From the NCBI RefSeq assembly GCF_001435995.1, contig NZ_AYYQ01000034.1, forward strand, positions 1 to 43,705: 43,705 nt of DNA. Direction: 5' to 3'. The stretch comes from Apilactobacillus ozensis DSM 23829 = JCM 17196 (lineage in GTDB: Bacteria > Bacillota > Bacilli > Lactobacillales > Lactobacillaceae). A program made the position numbers and the translations under genes. Below the pieces are notes generated by a model. The model had not been told where the DNA came from, searched no databases, and saw only the letters and a program-made list of their open reading frames with translations. Shown here one piece after another: positions 23,788 through 32,690 of the stretch; positions within the stretch are counted from its first letter, which is position 1; each line of letters starts with the position of its first letter.

Positions 23788-25997
23788 TCTAAACTGTCCT
23801 CCCAAGCACTCTTCAAAATTGATAGTTTAACATTAACTTGGTTATCTAAAAGACTTAAATTAAAAGATTCATTGTCTGTTACTTTACCAATTAATGTTGC
23901 ATTATCTTGCATTAATTTTTCGAAATCTTTTTGATTTTTTGGATTGATACTTACAACAAATCGACTTTGTGTTTCTGAAAATAATTGACTAGAAGTTATA
24001 TTAATTTTGGCATCAACACCAAAATTATTCTTAAAACAACACTCTGATAGAGATACCCCAAGTCCGCCTTCACTCACATCATGCACACTATTAACTAAAT
24101 TATTAATAATTGCTTGGTGAATTAAGTTTTGATTTTTATTTTCAATATCTAAATCAAAATGCTCTATCTTACCTTCAATTTTCTTACCTTCAATTTTTTT
24201 AGAAACTAATTTTTGTAGTTCAGACCCACTGTAATCATCATAGGTTTCACCGATTATATATATTAGGTCATTACTATCTTTAAATTCTTGAGTAGTTATA
24301 TGTTGATTATCTTCGATTAAGCCAACCATCCCAATCATTGGTGTAGGATAAATAGCTTTATTATCAGTTTCGTTATAAAGTGATACATTTCCAGATATTA
24401 CTGGAGTATCAAAAAGTTGACATGCTTTAGAAATACCTTGAACTGATTGATCTAATTCATAAAAACTTTCAGCGTTATCAGGATTTCCAAAGTTTAAACA
24501 ATCAGTAATTCCAATTGGAACCGCCCCAGAAGCAACTATATTTCTAGCAGCTTCACTAATTGCAATTTGTCCGCCAATGTATGGATCTAGATAAATGTAT
24601 CGAGCGTTACAATCCGTTGTCATCGCTAATGATTTATTAGTATGACGAATTCTTACAACGGCTGAATCACTACCCGGAGATACCACAGTATTAGCTTGAA
24701 CTCTAGTGTCATACTGACGATATATACTATGCTTAGATGCAATTGTTGGTGAAGATAATAAATCAGTTAATGTTTTACTAGGGTTTTCAACTGCAATATT
24801 AGCTGAGTTATTTTTATCCAAACGAGCTGGCCTTTTACTTTCGTGATGATATCTAGGTACATCGTCAACTAAAGTTCTAGTTGGTATATCACAAACTGTA
24901 TTATTATCTTGAGTTAACACATATCGACCATCATCACTAACGTTACCAATATTTACAGCATCTAAACCATATTTTTTAAATACGTCGATGACTTCTTGTT
25001 CTTTACCTTTCTTCACGCAAAGTAACATTCTTTCTTGTGATTCGGAAAGCATAATTTCATATGGAGTCATATTAGGTTCTCGTTGTGGAACTAAGTCTAA
25101 ATTAATGTGGATACCACTGTTAGCTTTAGAAGCCATTTCGGCTGAAGACGAAACAATTCCGCAAGCTCCCATATCTTGAATTCCAACCAAGGCATCTGAA
25201 TGTTGATTAATAATTTCTAAGCAGGCATCAACTAGTAATTTTTCCATAAAAGGATCACCTACTTGTACTGCCGAACGATCAGAATCTTCTTCATCACTAA
25301 ACTGACTCGAAGCAAAAGTTGCCCCGTTAATACCATCTCGACCAGTTTTAGCTCCAACATAGATAATTGAATTACCACTGCCTTGAGCTAAACCAGACTC
25401 TAAATTATCCTGGTTCATCAATCCCACACACATAACGTTGACCAATGGATTTCCATCATAAGATGAATCAAAAGCAATTTCGCCACCAACGGTAGGAACT
25501 CCTATACAATTTCCATAGTGAGCAATTCCAGAAACAACTTTTTCTAGTAAATACTTATTTTTAGAATTAGTTAATTCACCAAATCTCAAACTATCTAAAG
25601 AAGCTATTGGTTTAGCACCCATTGAAAAAATATCTCTAATTATGCCACCAACACCGGTCGCAGCCCCTTCAAAGGGCTCAACAAAGCTAGGATGATTGTG
25701 ACTCTCGGCTTTAAAGACCACAGCTTGATTATCACCAATATCCAACACCCCAGCACCTTCACCTGGTCCTTGTAAAACTCGGCTACCTTTGGTCCAAAAT
25801 TCTTTCAAGACCTCTTTAGAATTCTTATATGAGCAATGTTCACTCCACATTCCAGAATATAAGCCAGTCTCAGTATAATTGGGTAAACGATGCAATAATT
25901 TTGTTGAAATTAAATTATATTCATAATCAGTTAATCCCCAATCTCGATAAACTTTTTTATCTTTGATTTCTTGTGGTGAAATTTCTGTATTACTCAA
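23772..25997 (-). CDS. purL: FGAM synthetase, small-type large subunit
   Basis: ATP-dependent FGAR amidotransfer, 741 residues. This is the short PurL form that needs separate PurQ and PurS subunits, both encoded just upstream. The N-terminal region contains [10 protein letters not shown] and KAESHNHPS, the nucleotide and metal-binding segment of the PurM/PurL superfamily, and a second related half follows ([19 protein letters not shown]). It overlaps purQ by 8 bases, a sign of coordinated stoichiometry. Confidence 0.94.
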   Translation of the reverse strand: MSNTEISPQEIKDKKVYRDWGLTDYEYNLISTKLLHRLPNYTETGLYSGMWSEHCSYKNSKEVLKEFWTKGSRVLQGPGEGAGVLDIGDNQAVVFKAESHNHPSFVEPFEGAATGVGGIIRDIFSMGAKPIASLDSLRFGELTNSKNKYLLEKVVSGIAHYGNCIGVPTVGGEIAFDSSYDGNPLVNVMCVGLMNQDNLESGLAQGSGNSIIYVGAKTGRDGINGATFASSQFSDEEDSDRSAVQVGDPFMEKLLVDACLEIINQHSDALVGIQDMGACGIVSSSAEMASKANSGIHINLDLVPQREPNMTPYEIMLSESQERMLLCVKKGKEQEVIDVFKKYGLDAVNIGNVSDDGRYVLTQDNNTVCDIPTRTLVDDVPRYHHESKRPARLDKNNSANIAVENPSKTLTDLLSSPTIASKHSIYRQYDTRVQANTVVSPGSDSAVVRIRHTNKSLAMTTDCNARYIYLDPYIGGQIAISEAARNIVASGAVPIGITDCLNFGNPDNAESFYELDQSVQGISKACQLFDTPVISGNVSLYNETDNKAIYPTPMIGMVGLIEDNQHITTQEFKDSNDLIYIIGETYDDYSGSELQKLVSKKIEGKKIEGKIEHFDLDIENKNQNLIHQAIINNLVNSVHDVSEGGLGVSLSECCFKNNFGVDAKINITSSQLFSETQSRFVVSINPKNQKDFEKLMQDNATLIGKVTDNESFNLSLLDNQVNVKLSILKSAWEDSLECLMK

Positions 25998-26670
25998 CTT
26001 CTGTTCCTCCTCTAAAACTTTTTAAAATGGATTTAAAAAGTTGAACTCCATCTTCACTACCTAAAATTTTTTCTACCGCTCTTTCAGGATGTGGCATCAT
26101 TCCCATGACGTTACCATTTTTGTTGGTAACTCCAGCAATATTTGCAACGCTGCCATTTGGATTGTTGTTGTAGGTAAAAACGATTTGCTTGTTTGCTTTT
26201 AAATCTTCAAGTTCATTTTCACTACAATAGTAATTACCTTCACCGTGAGCAATTGGAATCATAATATTTTGCTTTGTTTCATACTCACTAGTGAAAATGG
26301 TTTTATTATTTTCCACCGTCAAAGCTTCATATTCAGAAATAAATTGCATATCTCGATTATTTTGTAAAGCTCCAGGCAATAGTCCAATTTCAGTTAAAAT
26401 TTGGAATCCATTACATACTCCTAAAACTGGTTTTCCAGCATTAGCAAAGTCAATTAGTGATGGCATAATTCTTGCAAATTTAGCAATAGCACCACTTCTT
26501 AAATAATCACCATAAGAAAAACCTCCGGGGATTAAAACAGCATCAAATCCATCTAAACTGTTTTCATTATATGAAACCATTTCTACAGGCTCTTTTAAAA
26601 TATCTTTCACAGCATAATACATATCATAGTCACAATTAGATCCTGGAAAACTAATAACAGCAAATTTCAC
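25990..26670 (-). CDS. purQ: FGAM synthetase glutaminase subunit
   Basis: Class I glutamine amidotransferase of 226 residues that feeds ammonia to PurL. The catalytic triad can be read directly: Cys86 in GVCNGFQ, and His194 and Glu196 in PHPERAVE. The N-terminal FPGSNCD is typical of PurQ. It starts 2 bases after the purS stop. Confidence 0.94.
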   Translation of the reverse strand: MKFAVISFPGSNCDYDMYYAVKDILKEPVEMVSYNENSLDGFDAVLIPGGFSYGDYLRSGAIAKFARIMPSLIDFANAGKPVLGVCNGFQILTEIGLLPGALQNNRDMQFISEYEALTVENNKTIFTSEYETKQNIMIPIAHGEGNYYCSENELEDLKANKQIVFTYNNNPNGSVANIAGVTNKNGNVMGMMPHPERAVEKILGSEDGVQLFKSILKSFRGGTEVE

Positions 26671-26672
26671 AA

Positions 26673-26927
26673 CTAATCTCCTACCTTTTCAACTTCAAAT
26701 CGGTATGTTTCCATATTAGGATTAGCTAACAAAGAATCACAAATAGAATCAGTAATTTTTTCAGCTTCTTCCTTAGAATCACAGTCCAATTTAGTTTCAA
26801 AATACTTTCCTTGAGATACTGAAGTTACTGAATCGTAATCTAAACGATGTAAAGCGTTTTTAATAGCTTCACCTTGCGGATCTAAAATAGATTTTTTATG
26901 TGTCACAAATATTTTTGCCAAATACAT
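26673..26927 (-). CDS. purS: FGAM synthetase subunit PurS
   Basis: 84-residue assembly subunit that links PurQ to PurL. It shows the PurS pattern [18 protein letters not shown] at the start and a C-terminal [13 protein letters not shown] strand. Its position directly before purQ and the full length for the family make the call safe. No catalytic residues are expected. Confidence 0.9.
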   Translation of the reverse strand: MYLAKIFVTHKKSILDPQGEAIKNALHRLDYDSVTSVSQGKYFETKLDCDSKEEAEKITDSICDSLLANPNMETYRFEVEKVGD

Positions 26928-26957
26928 AGCCCTAAATCCCCCAAAAAGATAATTAAT

Positions 26958-27668
26958 TTATTTTGCTTCAGTTTCTAGTCTGGATAAAACAGTTTTATAT
27001 CCATCAACTAAATTACCTAAGTTTTTTCTAAAAACATCTTTGTCCAAAGATTTCTTAGTTGTTTTATCAACTAAACGACATGAATCAGGAGAAATTTCAT
27101 CCCCTAGCACAATCTTTCCGTCACTATCAATTCCAAACTCTACTTTAAAGTCAACTAGCATAATATTTGCTTTAGAAAATAAGTCTTTTAGTAAATCATT
27201 AATTTTTAAAGCCATGTCATGCATAATTTTAATTTGTTCATCATTTACAATACTTAATGCTTTAATTTGGTCATTATTCATGAATGGATCATCCAACTCA
27301 TCACTTTTCATAAAGAACTCTTGAACCGGATTAGCTAAAGGTGCTAAATATTCAGTATTAAACTTTCTTTGAAAACTACCAGAAGCAAAATTACGAACCA
27401 CAACTTCCAAAGGAATCATTTTTAATTTCTTATCCAATTGTTCGTTTTCAGATAGTTTCTCTAAAAAGCAAGTTTCAACTCCATTTTTAGCAAGATATGT
27501 AAAAATCAAACTAGAAATACGATTATTTAATGAACCTTTTTCATTAATATCTTCTTCACGTTTACCATTTAATGCAGTTGTATGGTTAGTATAGTGAACT
27601 CTAATGACGTTTTCGTCTTCAGTTGTAAAAAGTTGTTTAGTTTTACCTTCAGCAATTAGTTTATTCAT
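26958..27668 (-). CDS. purC: SAICAR synthetase
   Basis: Joins aspartate to CAIR in an ATP-dependent step. The protein of 236 residues starts at MNKLIAEGKTK, with the nucleotide-binding EGKTKQLF at the N-terminus and the family signature PLEVVVRNFASGSF near residues 85-98. GGAGA lies 8 bases before this ATG; the TTG five codons upstream overlaps that site. It lies 18 bases after purK. Confidence 0.93.
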   Translation of the reverse strand: MNKLIAEGKTKQLFTTEDENVIRVHYTNHTTALNGKREEDINEKGSLNNRISSLIFTYLAKNGVETCFLEKLSENEQLDKKLKMIPLEVVVRNFASGSFQRKFNTEYLAPLANPVQEFFMKSDELDDPFMNNDQIKALSIVNDEQIKIMHDMALKINDLLKDLFSKANIMLVDFKVEFGIDSDGKIVLGDEISPDSCRLVDKTTKKSLDKDVFRKNLGNLVDGYKTVLSRLETEAK

Positions 27669-27686
27669 TTTGTTTATCTCCAATAA

Positions 27687-28808
27687 CTATTTAAATTTTT
27701 CTACGGAATCTAATAAATTATTCAACGAATTTCCTACTACAGTTATATGACCCATTTTTCTTTTAGGTCTTATCTCAGCTTTACCATAATCATGAAAATG
27801 CCATTCTGGATGTGTAGGTAAATTACGTCTACCAACAGTTAGTTCATCGCCCAACATGTTAACCATAACTGAGGAATTCAATAACTTGATTGGAGGAATT
27901 TCCAATCCACAAATGCTTCGTATATGTGCTTCAAATTGTGAAATATTACATGCCTCAATACTAAAGTGTCCTGAGTTATGTGGTCTTGGCGCTAATTCAT
28001 TAACTAATAATTCATCATTATCTAAAACAAAAAATTCAATACCTAAAACTCCATATAATTCCAAAGAACTTGCTACTTTTTTTGATATCACGCTAGCTTT
28101 TTGATGAATTTCATCATCTACTCGAGCTGGAATAATACTAGTATGCAAAATATGGTCTCTATGAATATTTTCACTCAATGGAAAAGTCAAAACATTATTA
28201 CGAAAATCTCGTGTAACAATCATTGAAACTTCTTTAACAAAGGATTGCTTTTTTTCGTAAATCCATTCAGCTTTTCCTATACTCTTAGATACTACTGACA
28301 AAAGTGAATCTTCATTAATATCAATTTGACCATGTCCATCATAACCACCTTCAGTGGTCTTTAAAATTCCTGGTCTACCAATTTTTTCTACTGCTTCGTA
28401 GAGTTCTTTTTCATTAGTAACACGTGCATATTGTGTAACCGGAATTCCGTTAGAAGACAGGAACGACTTTTCTTTTAAACGATTACTGGTAATTACTAAT
28501 TCATCTATTTTTTGTGGAACTGAAGTTATTTTTTCTACTTTTTCTAAATTATATTGGTCTACATTTTCGAATTCATAAGTTAATACGTCTGATTTTTCTG
28601 CAAGTTCTTGTAATGCTTTTTCGTCAGAATAATTAGCTACAATCTGAAAGTCAGAAACCTGACCAGCCGGTGAGTTAGGTGTTGGGTCTAAAATTCCTAC
28701 TTTGTATCCCATGGACTTGGCAGACAATGCCATCATTTGTCCCAACTGGCCCCCACCAATAATTCCAATTGTTGAAGGCGGTAAAATTTGTTTATTCAAG
28801 TTGCTCAT
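27687..28808 (-). CDS. purK: N5-CAIR synthetase (ATP-grasp)
   Basis: Carboxylates AIR with bicarbonate and ATP; 373 residues. The N-terminal GGGQLGQMM and the ATP-grasp segment RPGILKTTEGGYDGHGQ are visible, with the metal-binding NELAPRPHNSGH later. Its first 17 bases overlap purE, the enzyme that uses its unstable product. Confidence 0.93.
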   Translation of the reverse strand: MSNLNKQILPPSTIGIIGGGQLGQMMALSAKSMGYKVGILDPTPNSPAGQVSDFQIVANYSDEKALQELAEKSDVLTYEFENVDQYNLEKVEKITSVPQKIDELVITSNRLKEKSFLSSNGIPVTQYARVTNEKELYEAVEKIGRPGILKTTEGGYDGHGQIDINEDSLLSVVSKSIGKAEWIYEKKQSFVKEVSMIVTRDFRNNVLTFPLSENIHRDHILHTSIIPARVDDEIHQKASVISKKVASSLELYGVLGIEFFVLDNDELLVNELAPRPHNSGHFSIEACNISQFEAHIRSICGLEIPPIKLLNSSVMVNMLGDELTVGRRNLPTHPEWHFHDYGKAEIRPKRKMGHITVVGNSLNNLLDSVEKFK

Positions 28809-29274
28809 TGCTTCTAATTGCCTCCTCGGATTGATTCTTACGATAACTTACTAACCTTTGGTAAATGCTATCATCATTCATTCCTAACATTTGAGCAGCG
28901 AGTAAACCAGCGTTTTTAGCGCCTGAATTACCTACTGCCACTGTAGCAACAGGAACTCCAAATGGCATTTGAACTATAGATAGTAGAGAATCAACACCAT
29001 GTAAAGATTTGGTAAATACTGGAACTCCAATTACCGGAACTAAAGTATTAGCGGCCAACATACCTGGTAAATGAGCAGCACCACCAGCCGCAGCAATTAT
29101 AACTTGGTAATGTTCGTCTTTTGCGTTTTTGGCAAATTGTTGTAAATGCTCTGGCATTCTATGTGCTGAAATTATTTTTTTATCATAATTAATTTTTAAA
29201 TCATCCAAAACACTTGCAGTTTGCTTAACTACAGGCCAATCTGAAATAGATCCCATCACTAAAGCAACTTTCAT
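28792..29274 (-). CDS. purE: N5-CAIR mutase
   Basis: Class I PurE of 160 residues, converting N5-CAIR to CAIR. The motifs GSISDWP near 7-13, SAHRMPE near 39-45 and AAGGAAHLPGM near 65-75 define the active site. The start MKVALVMGS, with GGGG 10 bases before, gives the standard length. Any upstream extension would read across the promoter -10 and is rejected. As the first gene of the operon it follows the PurBox promoter directly. Confidence 0.95.
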   Translation of the reverse strand: MKVALVMGSISDWPVVKQTASVLDDLKINYDKKIISAHRMPEHLQQFAKNAKDEHYQVIIAAAGGAAHLPGMLAANTLVPVIGVPVFTKSLHGVDSLLSIVQMPFGVPVATVAVGNSGAKNAGLLAAQMLGMNDDSIYQRLVSYRKNQSEEAIRSNEQLE

Positions 29275-29305
29275 AAAACATATACCCCTTTCTCTCATTG
29301 ACCAT

Positions 29306-29334
29306 ATATTATCAAACATATAATGACTAGTCAA
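29306..29334 (-). promoter_or_regulatory. Promoter of the purine operon
   Basis: TTGACT (29329-29334) and TAATAT (29306-29311) are 17 bases apart on the minus strand, giving a short leader before purE. The -35 lies 3 bases from the PurBox palindrome. Confidence 0.85.
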
Positions 29335-29337
29335 CAA

Positions 29338-29384
29338 AAAATACGAACTATTTAAAAGTTTTAGATTTAAATAGTTCGTATTTT
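29338..29384. promoter_or_regulatory. PurR-type operator: 47-bp inverted repeat
   Basis: Two perfect 19-base arms, containing TACGAACTATTTAAA and its complement, are separated by 9 bases. Each arm holds one CGAAC half-box, and the half-boxes face each other 25 bases apart, as in paired PurBoxes of Bacillus and Lactococcus PurR. Its place against the -35 fits either activation or blocking. I saw no purine riboswitch in this region. PurR itself is not in this window. Confidence 0.75.
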
Positions 29385-29395
29385 AATAGAGAATT

Positions 29396-29426
29396 AAAAA
29401 ATCCCATACAAATGTATGGAATTTTT
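29396..29426 (-). terminator. Terminator of the sedolisin operon
   Basis: Stem CCATAC/GTATGG with a 4-base loop and a run of six U on the minus strand, directly before the PurBox palindrome. Confidence 0.75.
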
Positions 29427-29443
29427 TATAATTTAATTTTTAA

Positions 29444-31246
29444 TTATTTAAGTTTGTTGTATAAAGAACTAAAATCAACAGTTCCTAAACCGGTTGATTG
29501 ATTATATAATTTACCTGGTTGACCAGTGTAGTAAATATTGCTGTTCTCATTAGTTGAATCTAGAGCAGTGAAAGGTGACCCAGATTGATTAGCAACCTTA
29601 TATATTTGTGGATTCCAAAATCCAATTCTTTTTCCTAATTTATTACTCATCAAAGCATTTACTCCAGCAATTTGAGGGGCTACAACACTGGTACCTCCAC
29701 CAAGTTGCCATACTCCATCGTTATAAATTGAATATCCAGTTGATGGATCTCCGTTAGCTGAAATATCAGGAACATTTCTCCCTTTATTAGTACCACTAAT
29801 GCGTTTAGATGATTTTAATTGATAAAGATATTTACCATCAGATTCCCATAATTTATTAGCAGAGTAACTACCAATACCAGTAACATTTTGATAGTTAGGT
29901 AAACCATTAAAGTCACTAAATCCACCACCAGTTCCAGCAAAATATGCTTTCATCCAAGTATATTGATTTTTAAACATACTACTATTTTTGTTAAAGTATG
30001 GATATAAATAATCATTGGACCATGCTCGCTCATTTTTTACGTTAAAAGTAGTACTTGGCAATGTAGTAGCACCTGTTGCAGTAACATATGGAGAAGATGA
30101 TGGTGAATCTACAGATAAATTAGTGTATCCATTAGGTAACCCATCATATGCTCCATAATCACCAGAAGCAGCAAAAACACTAATACCTTGTGCAGCTGCT
30201 TGCTGTAATAGTATATTCAATATTTGGTTATATTTTTTACTAATTAGTCCAGCATTCATATCATGTTTTAAAGCAGATTCACTTTCACCCCAACTGATTG
30301 CAATACTTCCAGATTTATTAGCACTAATAGCGCTTGCTAAATTGGAAACCATCCCTTCAATAGATGGATTAGCTAAATACACGTTTATATTCGATTTAGG
30401 CGCGATTGCTCCCGCTTGTTGAACGTCCATAGTAGTTTCTAAAGTATCACTGTTATTGATACTTTTATTATCAGTATTATAAACATGAATTCGATTAGGA
30501 TTTGTTTTTATACCCATGCTATCCCAATAGGTTTTGGCAGCACTTTTATTTAACCCAGCAAACGATATTATGTCAATAGATTGTCCTTGTCCTTTATTAT
30601 CGTTACTGTACAATGGTTTTAAGTTATAACGATTAATAAATTTATCTGGGCCATTACTTTTATCACCACTAGAGTTAGAAGCAGCTTTAGAAGTAATTAA
30701 ATTGCTTTTCAATTTAGTAGAACTATCAATACCAACGTAATCTACAATATTATTTTTAATATTCTTAGGAAATGTTAATTTATGATTTGGCTTTAAAACA
30801 TATTCTCCATTAACACTTGCTTTAACTAGCTTGAATTTAAAAGCCTTTTGCAAATTATTAGCAGAACCGTTGATTTTCAATACTAAATTTCCGGGATAAA
30901 AATTAGATTTAATTTTGTATTTATTCAGATACTGTCTAAATTTATTAACTTTAGTTTTATTCAAACCATACTTATATGAAAATTGCTTAGGATTTAAATA
31001 TTTATGATAGTAAGATGAATTAGGATTAGTCGTCTTATAAATATATTTATCAATATTTGATTTGGGTTTCATTATGATTGATAAATTAATATTACTTTTA
31101 CTAGTATGCTTGTTACTAGCAATTTTAACTTTATTGTTTACTCTAATTTTCTTCTTTTTGGTTTTTGCATTTGCACTAACACTAAAAGAAGAAAATAATA
31201 AGATAACAGAAAAGTAGCTTAATAAAATTTTCTTTTTATTATACAT
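29444..31246 (-). CDS. Secreted sedolisin (S53) serine-carboxyl protease with propeptide
   Basis: Acid endopeptidase of 600 residues. A Sec signal peptide (positive start, hydrophobic 8-24, cleavage near ANAKT 25-29) is followed by a very basic stretch and a pro-kumamolisin-like activation domain (about 52-180). The catalytic domain has the sedolisin set: Glu270 and Asp274 in LETTMDVQQ, Asp363 in SGDYGA and Ser520 in GGTSVVAP. The C-terminal calcium region (around TGLGTVDF) looks changed compared with classical members. Such enzymes are most active at low pH, which suits an acid-producing bacterium. It shares an operon with a small membrane protein whose stop codon overlaps its ribosome binding site. 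There is no LPxTG anchor, so release is likely. Confidence 0.9.
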   Translation of the reverse strand: MYNKKKILLSYFSVILLFSSFSVSANAKTKKKKIRVNNKVKIASNKHTSKSNINLSIIMKPKSNIDKYIYKTTNPNSSYYHKYLNPKQFSYKYGLNKTKVNKFRQYLNKYKIKSNFYPGNLVLKINGSANNLQKAFKFKLVKASVNGEYVLKPNHKLTFPKNIKNNIVDYVGIDSSTKLKSNLITSKAASNSSGDKSNGPDKFINRYNLKPLYSNDNKGQGQSIDIISFAGLNKSAAKTYWDSMGIKTNPNRIHVYNTDNKSINNSDTLETTMDVQQAGAIAPKSNINVYLANPSIEGMVSNLASAISANKSGSIAISWGESESALKHDMNAGLISKKYNQILNILLQQAAAQGISVFAASGDYGAYDGLPNGYTNLSVDSPSSSPYVTATGATTLPSTTFNVKNERAWSNDYLYPYFNKNSSMFKNQYTWMKAYFAGTGGGFSDFNGLPNYQNVTGIGSYSANKLWESDGKYLYQLKSSKRISGTNKGRNVPDISANGDPSTGYSIYNDGVWQLGGGTSVVAPQIAGVNALMSNKLGKRIGFWNPQIYKVANQSGSPFTALDSTNENSNIYYTGQPGKLYNQSTGLGTVDFSSLYNKLK

Positions 31247-31258
31247 ATAAAGACTTCC

Positions 31259-31429
31259 TCACTTATGATTTTTAATTATCCAAAGCATCAGAATTACTTG
31301 AATAATAATTAATAAGATTAACCATGTTAACAATAAAATTATGAACGGTATTTTCAAAAAAGTAGTTCCCCAAAAAAGTAAGAAGATAACTACAAACAAA
31401 GCAAAAAGATAAAGTACTTTTTTCATCAT
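31259..31429 (-). CDS. Small two-helix membrane protein, coupled to the sedolisin
   Basis: A 56-residue protein starting MMKKVLYLF, made of two hydrophobic segments (about 5-20 and 28-52) separated by a short GTTFLK turn, ending IIKNHK. The predicted form is an N-in/C-in hairpin in the membrane. GGAG precedes the first ATG by 7 bases. Its TGA stop lies inside TGAGGAAG, the ribosome binding site of the protease gene 12 bases on, so the two are translationally coupled. I do not recognise a family; roles in export, activation or immunity to the protease are guesses. Confidence 0.7.
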   Translation of the reverse strand: MMKKVLYLFALFVVIFLLFWGTTFLKIPFIILLLTWLILLIIIQVILMLWIIKNHK

Positions 31430-31484
31430 GATTACACTCCATATTTAAATATAGAAAAACTATGTTTAAGGCTATGATAACACA

Positions 31485-31514
31485 TTGGAAATTATTAATA
31501 TGTTAGCATATAAT
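31485..31514 (+). promoter_or_regulatory. Promoter of mscL
   Basis: TTGGAA (31485-31490), 18-base spacer, TATAAT (31509-31514), followed 18 bases later by AAAGGAGGT before the TTG start. Confidence 0.75.
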
Positions 31515-31546
31515 TATATTGTTATTTAGGAAAGGAGGTAAGTACA

Positions 31547-31915
31547 TTGTTCAAAGAATTTAAAAACTTTATTTCTAGAGGAAACGTAATCGACTTAGCA
31601 GTTGGGGTAATTATTGGTTCAGCATTTACTGCAATTGTAAAATCATTAACTGATGATTTAATCAACCCAATTATTGGCATTTTCTTAGGTAAAGTTGATT
31701 TGTCTAACTTAGTATTAAAAGTTGGCAGTGCTCAACTTAAATACGGATCCTTCATTAATTCAGTTATCAACTTCTTAATTATTGCGTTCGTGGTATTTAT
31801 TTTAATTAAAATTATTAATAGTTTTGTTAAGAAGAAAGAAGAAGCTGCTCCTCAAGTTAATAAGTCAGAAGTTTTACTTGAAGAAATTAGAGATTTACTT
31901 AAAAACCAAAAATAG
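31547..31915 (+). CDS. mscL: Large-conductance mechanosensitive channel
   Basis: Emergency osmotic release channel in the cytoplasmic membrane; forms a pentamer. 122 residues, matching the family. The N-terminal amphipathic helix [23 protein letters not shown] leads into the first pore-lining helix with the GxxxG pattern; a periplasmic-type loop and the second helix (about 68-88) follow, and the C-terminal charged helix ends in [11 protein letters not shown]. The start is TTG, 8 bases after AAAGGAGGT, a strong site that fixes it. It is a single gene between its own promoter and terminator. Confidence 0.95.
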   Translation: MFKEFKNFISRGNVIDLAVGVIIGSAFTAIVKSLTDDLINPIIGIFLGKVDLSNLVLKVGSAQLKYGSFINSVINFLIIAFVVFILIKIINSFVKKKEEAAPQVNKSEVLLEEIRDLLKNQK

Positions 31916-31916
31916 T

Positions 31917-31942
31917 AAAAGGTGCTGAATAGCACCTTTTTT
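31917..31942 (+). terminator. Terminator of mscL
   Basis: Stem AAAAGGTGCT/AGCACCTTTT with loop GAAT and six U. Confidence 0.85.
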
Positions 31943-32018
31943 ATTTAAATTTATTTCATTCTATAATCATAAATATGATAAACTATTATTATTAATTTTT
32001 AACTACTGAGGAGATTTT

Positions 32019-32651
32019 ATGGTGATAATAACAGCTGGAATGATTGGTGTAGGTAAAACCACCCTAACAGAAAAAATAGCTAAGCATTTGGGAACAAAAG
32101 CGTTTTACGAACCTGTTGGTGATAATCCAGTTTTACCTTTATACTACAAAAATCCAGATCAATACGGATTTTTGTTGCAGATTTATTTTTTAAATAAAAG
32201 GTTTGCAATGATTAAAAAAGCACTTGCTGATGATAATAACATTTTAGATCGATCAATATATGAAGATGCACTTTTCACCAAGCAAAACAACATTGAAGGC
32301 AATATTTCTGATACAGAATTCAAAATATATTTACAATTAATAGATAACATGATGAACGAATTAAAATCACTACCTAAAAAATCACCAGACTTAATGATAT
32401 ACTTGGAAACTGATTTTGAAACTATTCTCAAACGTATTAAAAAACGTGGTAGAGACTATGAACAATTTGAAGATGACCCTAAATTAAAAGAGTATTATTA
32501 TCATATGTGGAAAGCCTATAAGGATTGGTACGAAGAATACGATAAAAGTCCTAAAATTAAAATAAATCTGCAAAAATACGATTTGATCGACTCAAAGAAC
32601 GAAAAAATAATTTTGCATAAAATAGATGAAGAATTATCAAAAATTAAATAA
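32019..32651 (+). CDS. Deoxynucleoside kinase (deoxyadenosine/deoxyguanosine type)
   Basis: Phosphorylates salvaged deoxynucleosides; 210 residues. P-loop GMIGVGKTT at 7-15, the substrate-side motif DRS at 77-79 (LDRSIYED), and the Arg-rich lid KRGRDYEQ near 143-150 mark the dNK/dGK family. Some lactobacilli carry two such genes in tandem forming a heterodimer; only one is present here, with mscL and pepV on either side. The ATG follows GAGGAG by 6 bases. Specificity (dA, dG or dC) is not decided by what I can see. Confidence 0.85.
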   Translation: MVIITAGMIGVGKTTLTEKIAKHLGTKAFYEPVGDNPVLPLYYKNPDQYGFLLQIYFLNKRFAMIKKALADDNNILDRSIYEDALFTKQNNIEGNISDTEFKIYLQLIDNMMNELKSLPKKSPDLMIYLETDFETILKRIKKRGRDYEQFEDDPKLKEYYYHMWKAYKDWYEEYDKSPKIKINLQKYDLIDSKNEKIILHKIDEELSKIK

Positions 32652-32684
32652 AAAAGATACGATTAGTTAAATCGTATCTTTTTT
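32650..32684. terminator. Bidirectional terminator, deoxynucleoside kinase and pepV
   Basis: Stem AAAAAGATACGAT/ATCGTATCTTTTT, loop of 7, with U-runs in both directions between two convergent genes. Confidence 0.85.
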
Positions 32685-32690
32685 ATTTCG

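Noticed and set aside
29275-29337. In-frame extension of purE by 21 residues
   Set aside because: It covers the promoter -10 and the -35 spacer region; the internal ATG has the ribosome binding site and gives the standard length.
29275-29443. Purine riboswitch before the purine operon
   Set aside because: No guanine-aptamer core was found; control is explained by the PurBox palindrome and promoter.
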